The notes under the pieces: model-generated
What the model saw: the letters and a program-made list of their open reading frames with translations, nothing else
What the model was told of the DNA's origin: nothing
Database searches by the model: none
NCBI RefSeq assembly: GCF_900109565.1
Contig: NZ_FNZZ01000004.1
Span: 310,001-374,000 of the forward strand
DNA: 64,000 nt
Direction: 5' to 3'
Origin: Sphingomonas palmae
GTDB taxonomy: Bacteria; Pseudomonadota; Alphaproteobacteria; Sphingomonadales; Sphingomonadaceae
Shown here: positions 19,126 to 26,840 of the stretch, one piece after another
Layout of the letters: each line of letters begins with the position of its first letter
How positions within the stretch are numbered: position 1 is the stretch's first letter
Position numbers and translations under genes: made by a program

Positions 19126-20148
19126 CTAGCCCCTTAACACGGCGAGCAGCCGTTCGACATGGGCGATCGGCGTGTGCTGCCCGATGCCGTGCCCCAGATT
19201 GAAGACGTGCGGACGCCCTGCCAGCGCATCGATGATCCGCCTGACGCCCGCGTCGAGCGCGTCGCCGCCCGCCTCCAGCAGCAGCGGGTCAAGATTGCCC
19301 TGCACCGGCATGCCCACGGGCAGCACCGCATTCGCCCACGCCGGGTCGACTGTCTCGTCGAGGCCGATCGCGTCGGGTGCGACGCCCGCGGCATAATCGA
19401 CCAGCTTCGCGCCTGCGCCCTTCGGAAAGCCGATGATCGGCACCCCGGGATGGCGCGCGCGCAGGCGATCGACGATCGCGCGATTGGGCTGGATCACGTG
19501 AGCCTCGAACTGCGCCGGGCTGAGCGACCCCGCCCAGCTGTCGAACAGTTGCACCGCTTCGACCCCCGCCTCGATCTGCCGCGACAGATACTCGACCGTC
19601 AGGTCGACCACGCGGTCGATGATTGCGCCGAAACGTGCCGGGTCGCGGTAGGCGAGCAACCGCGTCGCGCCCTGATCCTTCGACCCCGCGCCCGCCACCA
19701 TGTAGGTCGCAACGGTCCACGGCGAGCCCGCAAACCCGAGAAACGTCGTTTCCGCCGGCAGCATCGCCGCCACCCGCCTGACCGTCTCGTACACCGGATC
19801 GAGCCGCGACAGATCGGGCGTGAGCGCGCTCAGGTCTGCCTCGACCAGCGCCGGCGCCAGCCGCGGTCCTTCACCCACTCCGAAGGTCAGCTCCTGCCCC
19901 AGCGCCCACGGCACCATCAGGATGTCGGAGAAGAGGATCGCACCGTCGAACCCGAAGCGTCGGATCGGCTGCACCGTGACTTCCGCTGCCGCTTCCGGAT
20001 CGGTCGCGAGCGCGAGGAACCCGCCCTTCTCCGCCCGGAGTGCGCGATACTCGGGCAGGTAGCGCCCGGCCTGACGCATCAGCCACACCGGTGGACGCGC
20101 GCGCATCTCACCCTTCAGAACCGCGAGCAGAGGCTTGGAGCCGGTCAA
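19126..20148 (-). CDS. hemE: uroporphyrinogen decarboxylase
   Basis: HemE removes four carboxyl groups from uroporphyrinogen III. The N-terminal PVWLMRQAGRYLPEYR (RQAGR motif, near residue 19) and GFAGSPWTVATYM are diagnostic, as are FDSWAGSLSP and NLGHGIGQHTP. The 340-residue length is normal. The start is TTG at 20148: AAGGGAG lies 7 bases upstream, and no ATG or GTG is in frame nearby. It begins at the edge of the proposed replication origin and reads away from it, with hemJ following. Confidence 0.96.
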   Translation of the reverse strand: MTGSKPLLAVLKGEMRARPPVWLMRQAGRYLPEYRALRAEKGGFLALATDPEAAAEVTVQPIRRFGFDGAILFSDILMVPWALGQELTFGVGEGPRLAPALVEADLSALTPDLSRLDPVYETVRRVAAMLPAETTFLGFAGSPWTVATYMVAGAGSKDQGATRLLAYRDPARFGAIIDRVVDLTVEYLSRQIEAGVEAVQLFDSWAGSLSPAQFEAHVIQPNRAIVDRLRARHPGVPIIGFPKGAGAKLVDYAAGVAPDAIGLDETVDPAWANAVLPVGMPVQGNLDPLLLEAGGDALDAGVRRIIDALAGRPHVFNLGHGIGQHTPIAHVERLLAVLRG

Positions 20149-20315
20149 TCGGCACTCCCTTCTTCAATAGAAGAATCTAAAAATGAGGGTTGTTGATGTT
20201 GTAGGCGTGTGGGCGCCGGGGATTATGCGTTCGCACACCTAATGCCAACAGATTGACTCCGCCCGACCCGCGATTCTCCCGGGATTCGATTCAACCGCCA
20301 CCACGACTCACAGGC

Positions 20316-20324
20316 TGTGGATAA
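20316..20324 (-). promoter_or_regulatory. DnaA box, exact consensus
   Basis: TGTGGATAA on the plus strand is TTATCCACA on the minus strand, the highest-affinity DnaA box. Confidence 0.85.
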
Positions 20325-20346
20325 AACGGGCGGGCGTTGGCGGGAT

Positions 20347-20355
20347 TGTGGACAA
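20347..20355 (-). promoter_or_regulatory. DnaA box, one mismatch
   Basis: TGTGGACAA reads TTGTCCACA on the minus strand, one base from consensus. Confidence 0.75.
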
Positions 20356-20363
20356 GTGATCGC

Positions 20364-20372
20364 CCATCCACA
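20364..20372 (+). promoter_or_regulatory. weak DnaA box
   Basis: CCATCCACA matches TTATCCACA at 7 of 9 positions; listed because of its neighbours. Confidence 0.4.
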
Positions 20373-20426
20373 GGCGGGAAGCGCGCTTGGCGGGTCGGCC
20401 GAGTTACGCTAGCCCCCGTCCCCATG

Positions 20427-20435
20427 TTGTCCACA
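20427..20435 (+). promoter_or_regulatory. DnaA box, one mismatch
   Basis: TTGTCCACA lies 21 bases upstream of the ppsR start, so DnaA binding there might also influence ppsR transcription. Confidence 0.75.
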
Positions 20436-20455
20436 GATCGATCCTGAGCACTGGC

Positions 20456-21286
20456 ATGGTCCGCCTGCACCTGCACCTGCTGTCGGATTCGACCGGCGAG
20501 ACGCTGGAGAACATCGCCAAGGCGGCGCTGGCGCAATATGACGACGTGGAAACGGTGCGGCATTTCTGGCCGATGGTCCGCACCGAGGCGCATCTCGACC
20601 GCATCTGCCAGGAGATCGCGCAGAACCCCGGCCTCGTCATCTTCACGCTAGTCAATCCGCAGACGCGCCGCGCGCTGGAGGCACGCTGCCACGCGCTCGG
20701 CCTGCCGATGGTCGCGCCGTTAGATCCGGTGAACGACGCCTTGTCGGGGCTGCTGGGGCAACAGGCAAAGGCGCGCCCCGGGCGACAGCACGTGCTCGAC
20801 GCGGCTTATTTCGCGCGCGTCGACGCGATCCAGTTCACCATCGCGCACGACGACGGGATCGCGTGGGAGGAGTGGGAAGAGGCCGACATCGTGCTGGCGG
20901 GCGTCAGCCGTTCGTCGAAGACGCCCACTTCGATCTATCTCGCCAATCGCGGCTACAAGACCGCCAACATTCCCGTGGTGGTGGAAAGCCCGCCGCCGCC
21001 CTTGCTGTACCAGCTCAAGCATCCGCTCGTCGTGGGGCTGACCACCAGCGCCGACCGGCTGATCCAGATTCGCCGCAACCGGCTACTGTCACTTAACCAG
21101 ACGCCCGAGACCGATTACGTCAACGGCGAGGCGGTCGCGCGGGAGATTGCGTTCGCGCGGCGAATGTTCGCCGACAACGGCTGGCCGGTGATCGACGTGA
21201 CCCGCCGTTCGATCGAGGAAACCGCCGCCGCAATCATCTCGCTATGCAACGAACGACGCGGCGGCGCCGCGCATCCACGCGACTGA
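20456..21286 (+). CDS. ppsR: pyruvate, phosphate dikinase / PEP synthase regulatory protein (DUF299)
   Basis: This family is a bifunctional kinase/phosphorylase that controls PEP synthase or PPDK by ADP-dependent phosphorylation of a threonine. The protein begins MVRLHLHLLSDSTGETLE, the conserved SDSTGxT start. The phosphate-binding loop is GVSRSSKTPTSIYLANRG near residue 148. The 276-residue length fits. The homologue RP001 sits at the Rickettsia origin. I chose the ATG at 20456 because the conserved strand begins there; a longer open frame runs into the origin. It heads ppsR-maf-aroE-coaE-dnaQ. Confidence 0.93.
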   Translation: MVRLHLHLLSDSTGETLENIAKAALAQYDDVETVRHFWPMVRTEAHLDRICQEIAQNPGLVIFTLVNPQTRRALEARCHALGLPMVAPLDPVNDALSGLLGQQAKARPGRQHVLDAAYFARVDAIQFTIAHDDGIAWEEWEEADIVLAGVSRSSKTPTSIYLANRGYKTANIPVVVESPPPPLLYQLKHPLVVGLTTSADRLIQIRRNRLLSLNQTPETDYVNGEAVAREIAFARRMFADNGWPVIDVTRRSIEETAAAIISLCNERRGGAAHPRD

Positions 21287-21313
21287 CCTGAGTCAAGCGA
21301 CCTTATCATACCC

Positions 21314-21904
21314 ATGAGCATCATCCTCGCCTCGCAATCCGCGTCACGCACCGCCTTGCTGTCGGCGGCGGGTGTGCCCTTCACCGCCGAACCCGCGCAC
21401 GCCGACGAGGCGGCGCTGAAAGCCGCGATGGCGGGCGACCCCCCGCGCGACGTCGCCGACGCACTCGCCGAATTGAAGGCGCTCAAGGTGTCCGCGCGCC
21501 ATCCCGGCCGCCTCGTGCTCGGCTCGGACTCGCTCGCGGTGCTGGGCGACGGCACGATCCTCGACAAGCCGCGCGACCGCGACGACGCGCGCGATCACCT
21601 GATCCGCATGTCGGGCAAGCGCCACGACCTCGTCAGCGCCGCGGTGATCGCGGAAAACGGCCGCCCGGTGTGGCGCCACGTCGAGGCCGCGCGGATGTTC
21701 GTGCGTCCGCTGTCCGACGCGTTCATCGAGGCTTATCTCGACGCCGAGTGGCCCGCGATCTCGGCTTGCGTCGGCTGCTACCGCATCGAGGGGCCGGGCG
21801 CACAGTTGTTCAGCCGGATCGAGGGCAGCCAGTTCACCGTGCTCGGCATGCCGCTGCTGCCGGTCCTCGGCTACTTACGCGAACGCGGCGTTTTGCTCGC
21901 GTGA
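21314..21904 (+). CDS. Maf-family nucleoside triphosphate pyrophosphatase
   Basis: Maf proteins hydrolyse non-canonical or excess nucleoside triphosphates to monophosphates. The protein begins MSIILASQSASRTALLSAAGVPF (family ASxSxxR loop). The catalytic LVLGSDSLAVLGDG carries the conserved GSDS-type acidic motif. Later, ISACVGCYRIEGPGAQLFSRIEGS matches the SYxIEGxxA region. The 196-residue length is typical. It lies 27 bases after ppsR and 34 before aroE, so it is probably cotranscribed with both. Confidence 0.92.
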   Translation: MSIILASQSASRTALLSAAGVPFTAEPAHADEAALKAAMAGDPPRDVADALAELKALKVSARHPGRLVLGSDSLAVLGDGTILDKPRDRDDARDHLIRMSGKRHDLVSAAVIAENGRPVWRHVEAARMFVRPLSDAFIEAYLDAEWPAISACVGCYRIEGPGAQLFSRIEGSQFTVLGMPLLPVLGYLRERGVLLA

Positions 21905-21938
21905 TTCCTCCGTCCTCACCCGACCGGAACAAGCTTCC

Positions 21939-22748
21939 ATGACCAAGCCCTATGCCGAGGTGATCGGCGACCCGATCGCGCAGTCGAAGTCGCCGCTGAT
22001 CCATCGTTTCTGGCTCGACCGGCTCGGCATCGACGCCGATTATCGCGCCACGCGCGTCGCGCCCGATGCGCTCGCGGCCTACTTCGCCGACCGCGCCGCC
22101 GATCCCGCCTGGCGCGGGTGCAACGTGACCGTGCCGCACAAGGTCGACGCGCTCGACCACGTGCCCGATCCCGGCAACGTGCGCGGCTCGATCGGTGCTG
22201 CCAACACGGTGTTCCGCACCGCCGACGGACTGGCCGCGACCAACACCGACGCGGCCGGTTTCCTGTCGCCGATCGCCGAACTCGACCTCACCGGCAAGCC
22301 GGTCGTCGTCGTCGGGGCGGGGGGCGCGGCGCGCGCGGTCCTGTTCGCGCTGTCAAAGGTCGGCGTCGGGCCGGTCACGCTGCTCAACCGTACCCCGCTG
22401 AAAGGTGCGGCGCTGCTCTCAACCTTTGGATTGAAGGGGCAGGCGCTGCCGCTTTCCGCCAGGCTCCCGTCCGCGGCACTGCTCGTCAACACCTCGACGC
22501 TCGGCATGACCGGCCAGCCGCCACTCGAGCTCGACCTGCTTCCGCTGCCCGCCGACGCGATCGTCTACGACATCGTCTATTCGCCGCTCGAGACCGGGCT
22601 GCTCACGCAGGCGCACGAGCGCGGGCTTGATACGATCGACGGGCTCGACATGCTGGTCGGCCAGGCCGCGCTCGCGTTCGAGCTGTTCTTCGGTCAGCCC
22701 GCGCCGCGCGAGCACGACGAAGAACTGCGCGAGGCGTTGCTCGGGTGA
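21939..22748 (+). CDS. aroE: shikimate dehydrogenase
   Basis: AroE reduces 3-dehydroshikimate with NADPH in aromatic amino-acid synthesis. The substrate domain holds [21 protein letters not shown] and [13 protein letters not shown] (catalytic lysine in VPHK). The cofactor domain has [16 protein letters not shown] and the NRT motif at LLNRTP. The 269-residue length is normal. The stop overlaps the coaE GTG. The ppsR-maf-aroE-coaE-dnaQ order is the same as beside the Caulobacter origin. Confidence 0.95.
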   Translation: MTKPYAEVIGDPIAQSKSPLIHRFWLDRLGIDADYRATRVAPDALAAYFADRAADPAWRGCNVTVPHKVDALDHVPDPGNVRGSIGAANTVFRTADGLAATNTDAAGFLSPIAELDLTGKPVVVVGAGGAARAVLFALSKVGVGPVTLLNRTPLKGAALLSTFGLKGQALPLSARLPSAALLVNTSTLGMTGQPPLELDLLPLPADAIVYDIVYSPLETGLLTQAHERGLDTIDGLDMLVGQAALAFELFFGQPAPREHDEELREALLG

Positions 22749-23347
22749 AGCCGCCGTTGATCGTCGGACTCACCGGATCGATCGGGATGGGCAAGTCGAC
22801 CGTCGCGCAGATGTTCCGCGACTGCGGCGTACCCGTGTTCGACGCCGATGCGGAGGTGCACCGCTTGCAGGGACCAAATGGCAAGGTCGTCGCTGCGATC
22901 GAGGCGCGCTTTCCCGGCACGACCGGGGCACGGGGCGTCGACCGCGCGAAGCTCGCCGCCGCGGTGCTCGGCGACGACGTCGCGATGAAGGCGCTGGAGG
23001 CGATCGTCCATCCCGCGGTCGGTGTCGAACGCGCGGCGTTCCTTCATGCCAACGCCGACGTTGATCTGGTCGTGTTCGATGTGCCGCTGCTGTTCGAGAC
23101 CGGTGGCGACGGCAAAGTCGACCGGATCGTCGTCGTCTCCGCCGCGCCCGAGGTGCAGCGCGCGCGCACGCTCCAGCGGCCCGGCATGACCGAGGCGAAG
23201 TTCGACGCCATCCTCGCGCGCCAGACGCCCGACGCCGAAAAGCGCGCGCGCGCCGATTTCGTGGTCGCGACCGACACCCCGATCGAGGAGACCCGCGCCG
23301 CCGTCGCCCGCGTCATCGCTTGCCTAGCGCGCGGCGAAGCACGATAA
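22745..23347 (+). CDS. coaE: dephospho-CoA kinase
   Basis: CoaE catalyses the last step of CoA synthesis. The P-loop [14 protein letters not shown] begins at residue 8. [12 protein letters not shown] is the typical substrate strand, and [17 protein letters not shown] the lid/adenosine region. The 200-residue length fits. The GTG start overlaps aroE by 4 bases, and dnaQ begins 10 bases after the stop. Confidence 0.95.
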   Translation: MKPPLIVGLTGSIGMGKSTVAQMFRDCGVPVFDADAEVHRLQGPNGKVVAAIEARFPGTTGARGVDRAKLAAAVLGDDVAMKALEAIVHPAVGVERAAFLHANADVDLVVFDVPLLFETGGDGKVDRIVVVSAAPEVQRARTLQRPGMTEAKFDAILARQTPDAEKRARADFVVATDTPIEETRAAVARVIACLARGEAR

Positions 23348-23357
23348 CCGATCCCCC

Positions 23358-24050
23358 ATGCGCGAGATCGTCTTCGATACCGAAACCACGGGCCTGAGCT
23401 TCGTCGGCGGCGACCGGATGGTGGAGATCGGCTGCGTCGAATTGTTCAACCGGGTTGAGACCGGGCAGACGTTCCACGCTTATTACCACCCCGAACGCGA
23501 CATGCCCGAAGAGGCGGCGCGGGTGCACGGACTGCGAATCGACTTCCTGTCGAAGTTTCCGGTGTTCACCGCGGGCGTCGACGCGCTGCTGGAGTTCATC
23601 GGCGACAGCCCGCTGATCGCGCACAATGCCGGGTTCGACTTCTCCTTCCTGAACGGCGAGCTGGAGCGCTGCGGTCGCGCACCCGTGTGCCGCACGCGCA
23701 TGGTCGACACGCTGCAGATCGCGCGCAGCCGCCATCCCGGCGCCAAGCACACGCTCGACGCGCTGTGCAGCCGCTACGGTGTCGATCGCTCGCACCGCGT
23801 GCTCCACGGCGCGCTGCTCGACGCGCAGCTGCTCGCGCAGGTGTACGTCGAACTGCTCGGTGGGCGGCAGATCGGCCTGGGGCTGGTCAGCGACGTGCCG
23901 GTGGAAGCGGTCGAGGTCGTCGCCACCGCGCCGCGAAAGGCACGCGCACCTCGGCTATTTCGTGCCAGTGCGGCGGAACTGGCGGCGCACGCAGCGTTTG
24001 TGAACGGTATAAAAGAGCCTTTGTGGGGAGCGGCCGAGAGCTCTTCGTGA
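23358..24050 (+). CDS. dnaQ: DNA polymerase III subunit epsilon (proofreading exonuclease)
   Basis: Epsilon is the 3'-5' proofreader of the replicative polymerase. Exo I is MREIVFDTETTGL (D7, E9), Exo II is NAGFDFSFLNGEL, and Exo III is HGALLDAQLLAQVYVEL with the catalytic H/D pair. The 230-residue length is normal, and the C-terminal tail should bind the alpha subunit. Its 3' end carries a possible stress-sigma promoter for hpf (23975-23998). It ends the plus-strand run from the origin. Confidence 0.95.
   Translation: MREIVFDTETTGLSFVGGDRMVEIGCVELFNRVETGQTFHAYYHPERDMPEEAARVHGLRIDFLSKFPVFTAGVDALLEFIGDSPLIAHNAGFDFSFLNGELERCGRAPVCRTRMVDTLQIARSRHPGAKHTLDALCSRYGVDRSHRVLHGALLDAQLLAQVYVELLGGRQIGLGLVSDVPVEAVEVVATAPRKARAPRLFRASAAELAAHAAFVNGIKEPLWGAAESSS
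23975..23998 (+). promoter_or_regulatory. candidate EcfG (general stress) promoter for hpf
   Basis: GGAAC at 23975-23979, 16 bases, then GTT at 23996-23998: this matches the alphaproteobacterial EcfG pattern GGAAC-N16-17-GTT. It lies about 120 bases upstream of hpf, inside dnaQ. A single short match can arise by chance. Confidence 0.45.
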
Positions 24051-24120
24051 AGGGGGCCGTCGCGCCCGGTTGGCGCGGATGGCGGGGTCGTCCTGGCCCC
24101 GTGTCGAGCAGGAGAAGACA

Positions 24121-24711
24121 ATGGATATCCGGACCAATGGTCACCAGGTTTCGATCGGCGACGCGCTGAAGAGCCATGTCGAGGACCGCCTCCAGGGTAT
24201 CGCCGACAAATATTTCGCGCGCGCCATCTCGGCCGAGGTAACCTTTGGCAAGGGGCCGCACGACGTCGGGTTCCGCTGCGACATCGTCTCGCACGTGATG
24301 CGCGGGCTGGTGCTGAAAGGCGCGCATGAGGCACATGACGCACACCTCGCCTTCGACGGCGCGGCGGAGAAGATCGAGAAGCAACTTCGCCGCTACATGC
24401 GCCGGTTGAAGGATCGCCACGCGCTGCACGTCGAGGCGGAGGCGGAGCAGGATCGCTCGGGCTACGACAATGCCGGCTACACGCTGTTCGCCGAGTCGAT
24501 CGCCGACGAGGAGGAGCAGGACGCCCCGCTGGTGATCGCCGAAACGCGCGTCGACGTGCCCGATGCCAGCGTGTCGGACGCGGTCATGATGCTCGACCTG
24601 CGCAACACGCAGGCGCTGTTGTTCAAGAATGCGGGAACGGGTGCGTACAACATGGTCTATCGCCGCGGCGACGGCACGATCGGCTGGGTCGAGCCGCAGC
24701 GCGGCGGCTGA
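24121..24711 (+). CDS. hpf: ribosome hibernation-promoting factor, long form
   Basis: Long-form HPF dimerises 70S ribosomes into 100S particles in stationary phase. The N-terminal domain (MDIRTNGHQVSIGDALKSHVEDRLQG) is the S30AE/YfiA fold, and the C-terminal domain has the SxxEAxxxM-like SVSDAVMMLDLRNTQALLFKNAGTG and the YRRGDGTIGWVEP tail. The 196-residue length fits the long form. The ATG at 24121 has AGGAGAAGACA just upstream. It lies next to ptsN, a pairing common in proteobacteria. An EcfG-like promoter upstream would fit starvation or stress induction. Confidence 0.93.
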   Translation: MDIRTNGHQVSIGDALKSHVEDRLQGIADKYFARAISAEVTFGKGPHDVGFRCDIVSHVMRGLVLKGAHEAHDAHLAFDGAAEKIEKQLRRYMRRLKDRHALHVEAEAEQDRSGYDNAGYTLFAESIADEEEQDAPLVIAETRVDVPDASVSDAVMMLDLRNTQALLFKNAGTGAYNMVYRRGDGTIGWVEPQRGG

Positions 24712-24726
24712 TCCGACGCACGTTCG

Positions 24727-25191
24727 ATGGATCTAAGCGACCTGTTGCTGCCCGAGCTGGTGGCGGTGAATGTGTCCGCCGTCACCCGCAAGGCCGCCTT
24801 CACCCAGATCGGTGCGCTCGCCGCGCCGGTGCTGGGACAGGAGGCGCGTGTCATCGCCGACGCGCTCGGCGCGCGCGAAAAGCTCGGCTCGACCGCGTTC
24901 GGCGGCGGCGTCGCCATCCCGCACGCGCGATTGCCCGGGCTCGACCGGATCGTCGCGGGCACGATCCGGCTCGCGCAGCCGATCGACTTCGGTGCGGTCG
25001 ACGATGCGCCGGTCGATCTGCTGTTCGTGCTGCTCTCGCCGCCCAATGCCGGGGGCGATCACCTGAAGGCACTGGCGCGGGTCGCGCGGCTGGTGCGCAA
25101 TCGCGGGCTGCTGGCGAAGCTGCGCGGAGCAGGGTCGCGCGACGCGATCTGGGCGCTGCTGACCTCGGACGAGACGCGTGACGCTGCCTGA
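24727..25191 (+). CDS. ptsN: nitrogen-regulatory phosphotransferase IIA (PtsN)
   Basis: EIIA-Ntr is a phosphorelay protein that links nitrogen and potassium metabolism. The 154-residue protein carries the phospho-histidine motif GVAIPHARLPGLDRIV (H in PHAR) and the segment LLFVLLSPPNAGGDHLKALARVARLV. It follows hpf by 15 bases, and the stop overlaps the next gene's GTG by 14 bases. The hpf-ptsN pair is a known neighbourhood, though rpoN is absent here. Confidence 0.94.
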   Translation: MDLSDLLLPELVAVNVSAVTRKAAFTQIGALAAPVLGQEARVIADALGAREKLGSTAFGGGVAIPHARLPGLDRIVAGTIRLAQPIDFGAVDDAPVDLLFVLLSPPNAGGDHLKALARVARLVRNRGLLAKLRGAGSRDAIWALLTSDETRDAA

Positions 25192-25636
25192 GGGTGCGGA
25201 CGCCCATTTCCGCGCGCTCGAGTCGCTCTACGCCGCGGCGCCGGTCAACCGGCTGTTCGAGTCGCGGCTGGAGGTGCCCGAGGCAGGCGTGTCGCGAATC
25301 CATTTCGCGGTCGATCGTCGCCACTTCCACGCCGCCGGCGCGGCGCACGGCACCGCTTACTTCAAGATGCTCGACGACGCGGCCTTCTACGCCGCCAACA
25401 GCCTCGTCACCGATCGTTTCCTGCTGACCACTCAGTTCAGCCTCAACCTGACGCGTCCGCTAGGTGAGGGCCCGGTCGTCGCGGAGGGCCGCTGGATCAG
25501 CGGGCAGCGCCGCGTCTTCATCGCCGAAGCGCGGTTGATCGCCTCGGACGGCGAGGAGGTGGCGCGCGGCACCGGTACCTTTATGCGTTCGCGCATCGCG
25601 CTCGCCGGGCTGCCGGGTTACGGCACGACGACGTGA
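25178..25636 (+). CDS. PaaI-family hotdog thioesterase
   Basis: The 152-residue protein has the single-hotdog pattern: NRLFESRLEVPEAGVSRIHFAVDRRHFHAAGAAHGTAYFKMLDDAAFYAANSL, which contains the H-GG-like active-site helix, then the second strand block ATGTFMRSR. The GTG at 25178 lies inside the last 14 bases of ptsN. Substrates of the family are acyl-CoAs; none can be named here. The stop overlaps the DUF1491 gene start. Confidence 0.8.
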   Translation: MTLPEGADAHFRALESLYAAAPVNRLFESRLEVPEAGVSRIHFAVDRRHFHAAGAAHGTAYFKMLDDAAFYAANSLVTDRFLLTTQFSLNLTRPLGEGPVVAEGRWISGQRRVFIAEARLIASDGEEVARGTGTFMRSRIALAGLPGYGTTT

Positions 25637-25968
25637 GCGCGCGGCTTCCGACGCATCTGGCGGTCGGCGCGCTCGTTCGGCGCGTCAACGATGCGGGCGG
25701 CTTCGCGGTCGTGCGCGCGCGCGGTGAGGCGCAGACCGGCGCGATCCTGCTGCTGATCGACGAGGGGCGTGTCGTGCGCGGGTTGGAACGCTTTCGCGAT
25801 CTGGACGATCGCGAGTCTCTCGTACCCGCCGGGCCGGTCGACGCCGACGGAGTCGCGATGGACGATTACTGGCGAAAACGCCGCGCGTCGGACCCCGATC
25901 TGTGGGTCGTCGAACTGATGATCGCGCAAGCCGAACGGTTCGCCGCTGAAACGATCCTGGTTTGTTGA
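25633..25968 (+). CDS. DUF1491 family protein
   Basis: The 111-residue product (LPTHLAVGALVRRVNDAGGFAVVRARGEAQTGAILL, then YWRKRRASDPDLWVVELM) matches the alphaproteobacterial DUF1491 family as I remember it. Its function is unknown. The GTG start overlaps the thioesterase stop. The gene ends the run of cotranscribed genes that starts at hpf. Confidence 0.78.
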   Translation: MSARLPTHLAVGALVRRVNDAGGFAVVRARGEAQTGAILLLIDEGRVVRGLERFRDLDDRESLVPAGPVDADGVAMDDYWRKRRASDPDLWVVELMIAQAERFAAETILVC

Positions 25969-26133
25969 CCCGCCGGTGAGGGCGGGCAAAGAGCGGTCCA
26001 TCAACTAAACGCGTTGTGCTGCGCCGGTGTGCGATGCCGGACGGTTACGCAGTCGGGTGGATCCCGGCGGTGGTGCTCTCGCTTGCGAGCAACACGCACC
26101 GTTCGTGTACCAACCGCATGATGTAGACGATGA

Positions 26134-26787
26134 ATGACGTTTCGGAAGCGCGCTGCAACGGTTGCAGCGACCCTGATCTCCCTGGCCGGTCTCGCACTTC
26201 ACAGCACCGCCAGCTTCGCCGCCGAGGCTCCGGCGCTCGTCGCGAAGGATCAGACTTCCAAACCGATCACTGCCGTATCGGTTCCCCCGGTTTCCTATTT
26301 CGTTCAACAGCTTCCGACCCAGCCAGCAGTCGCGCAGGACCCGGCCTTCGCGCCCGAGGCCGATGCGGACGACGTGGTCGCCTATCCGACCCTCGCCGCC
26401 GCCGTCGCCGCGCAGGACGCCGCGACCAACGACGAACAGCTCCGCTGCCTCGCCGGCGCAATCTATTTCGAGGCACGCGGTGAGCCGCTGAGCGGCCAGC
26501 TCGCGGTCGCCGAAGTCATCCTCAATCGTGCGAACTCGGGCCGCTTCGCCAAGAGTGCCTGCGGCGTCGTGACGCAGCCGGGTCAGTTCTCCTTCGTGCG
26601 CGGCGGTCGCATCCCCGATGTCGCCGAGAATGCGCGCTGGCGCACTGCGGTCGCGGTTGCGAAGGTCGCGATGAAGGACGCGTGGGACAGCGACGCCGCC
26701 AAGGCGCTATACTTCAACGCGGGTCGCTCGCCCAACCGTGGCCTCGTCCGCGTTGCTGCGATCGGCAACCACACCTTCTATCGCTGA
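26134..26787 (+). CDS. SleB-family cell-wall hydrolase
   Basis: The 217-residue precursor has a signal peptide (ISLAGLALHSTASFAAEA) and then a linker. The SleB hydrolase domain follows: LRCLAGAIYFEARGEPLSGQLAVAEVILNRANSGRFAKSACGVVTQPGQFSFVRGG, with the catalytic glutamate in YFEARGE. It is typical of secreted peptidoglycan lytic transglycosylases in alphaproteobacteria. The ATG at 26134 gives the signal peptide; a 4-base upstream ATG is out of frame. A 165-base gap precedes it, with an imperfect hairpin (TGCTC/GAGCA) but no promoter I can defend. Confidence 0.85.
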   Translation: MTFRKRAATVAATLISLAGLALHSTASFAAEAPALVAKDQTSKPITAVSVPPVSYFVQQLPTQPAVAQDPAFAPEADADDVVAYPTLAAAVAAQDAATNDEQLRCLAGAIYFEARGEPLSGQLAVAEVILNRANSGRFAKSACGVVTQPGQFSFVRGGRIPDVAENARWRTAVAVAKVAMKDAWDSDAAKALYFNAGRSPNRGLVRVAAIGNHTFYR

Positions 26788-26812
26788 TCCGATCCGCGGG
26801 CGACTAGCCTGC

Positions 26813-26827
26813 GTTCCCCGAATGTTC
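26813..26827 (+). promoter_or_regulatory. LexA box (SOS operator) upstream of mmcB
   Basis: GTTC at 26813-26816, seven bases, then GTTC at 26824-26827: the exact GTTC-N7-GTTC alphaproteobacterial LexA consensus, ending 13 bases before the mmcB ATG. Confidence 0.85.
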
Positions 26828-26840
26828 TAAGCATTCGGTC

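Larger units (their letters stand above)
20149..20455. other. probable chromosomal replication origin (oriC)
   Basis: This 307-base gap separates divergent hemE and ppsR, the same junction that holds the origin in Caulobacter crescentus and Rickettsia prowazekii (hemE/RP001). It contains one exact DnaA box (TTATCCACA on the minus strand, 20316-20324), two TTGTCCACA-type boxes (20347-20355 minus, 20427-20435 plus) and a weaker 7/9 match (20364-20372). A less GC-rich segment near 20160-20205 next to hemE could be the unwinding element. An inverted repeat TTCTTC/GAAGAA is at 20160-20175. No CtrA-type TTAA-N7-TTAA box was seen. Confidence 0.82.

Noticed and set aside
20149-20455. CtrA boxes (TTAA-N7-TTAA) in the origin
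   Set aside because: No TTAA occurs in the gap at all, so a Caulobacter-like CtrA control of initiation is not supported by these sequences.
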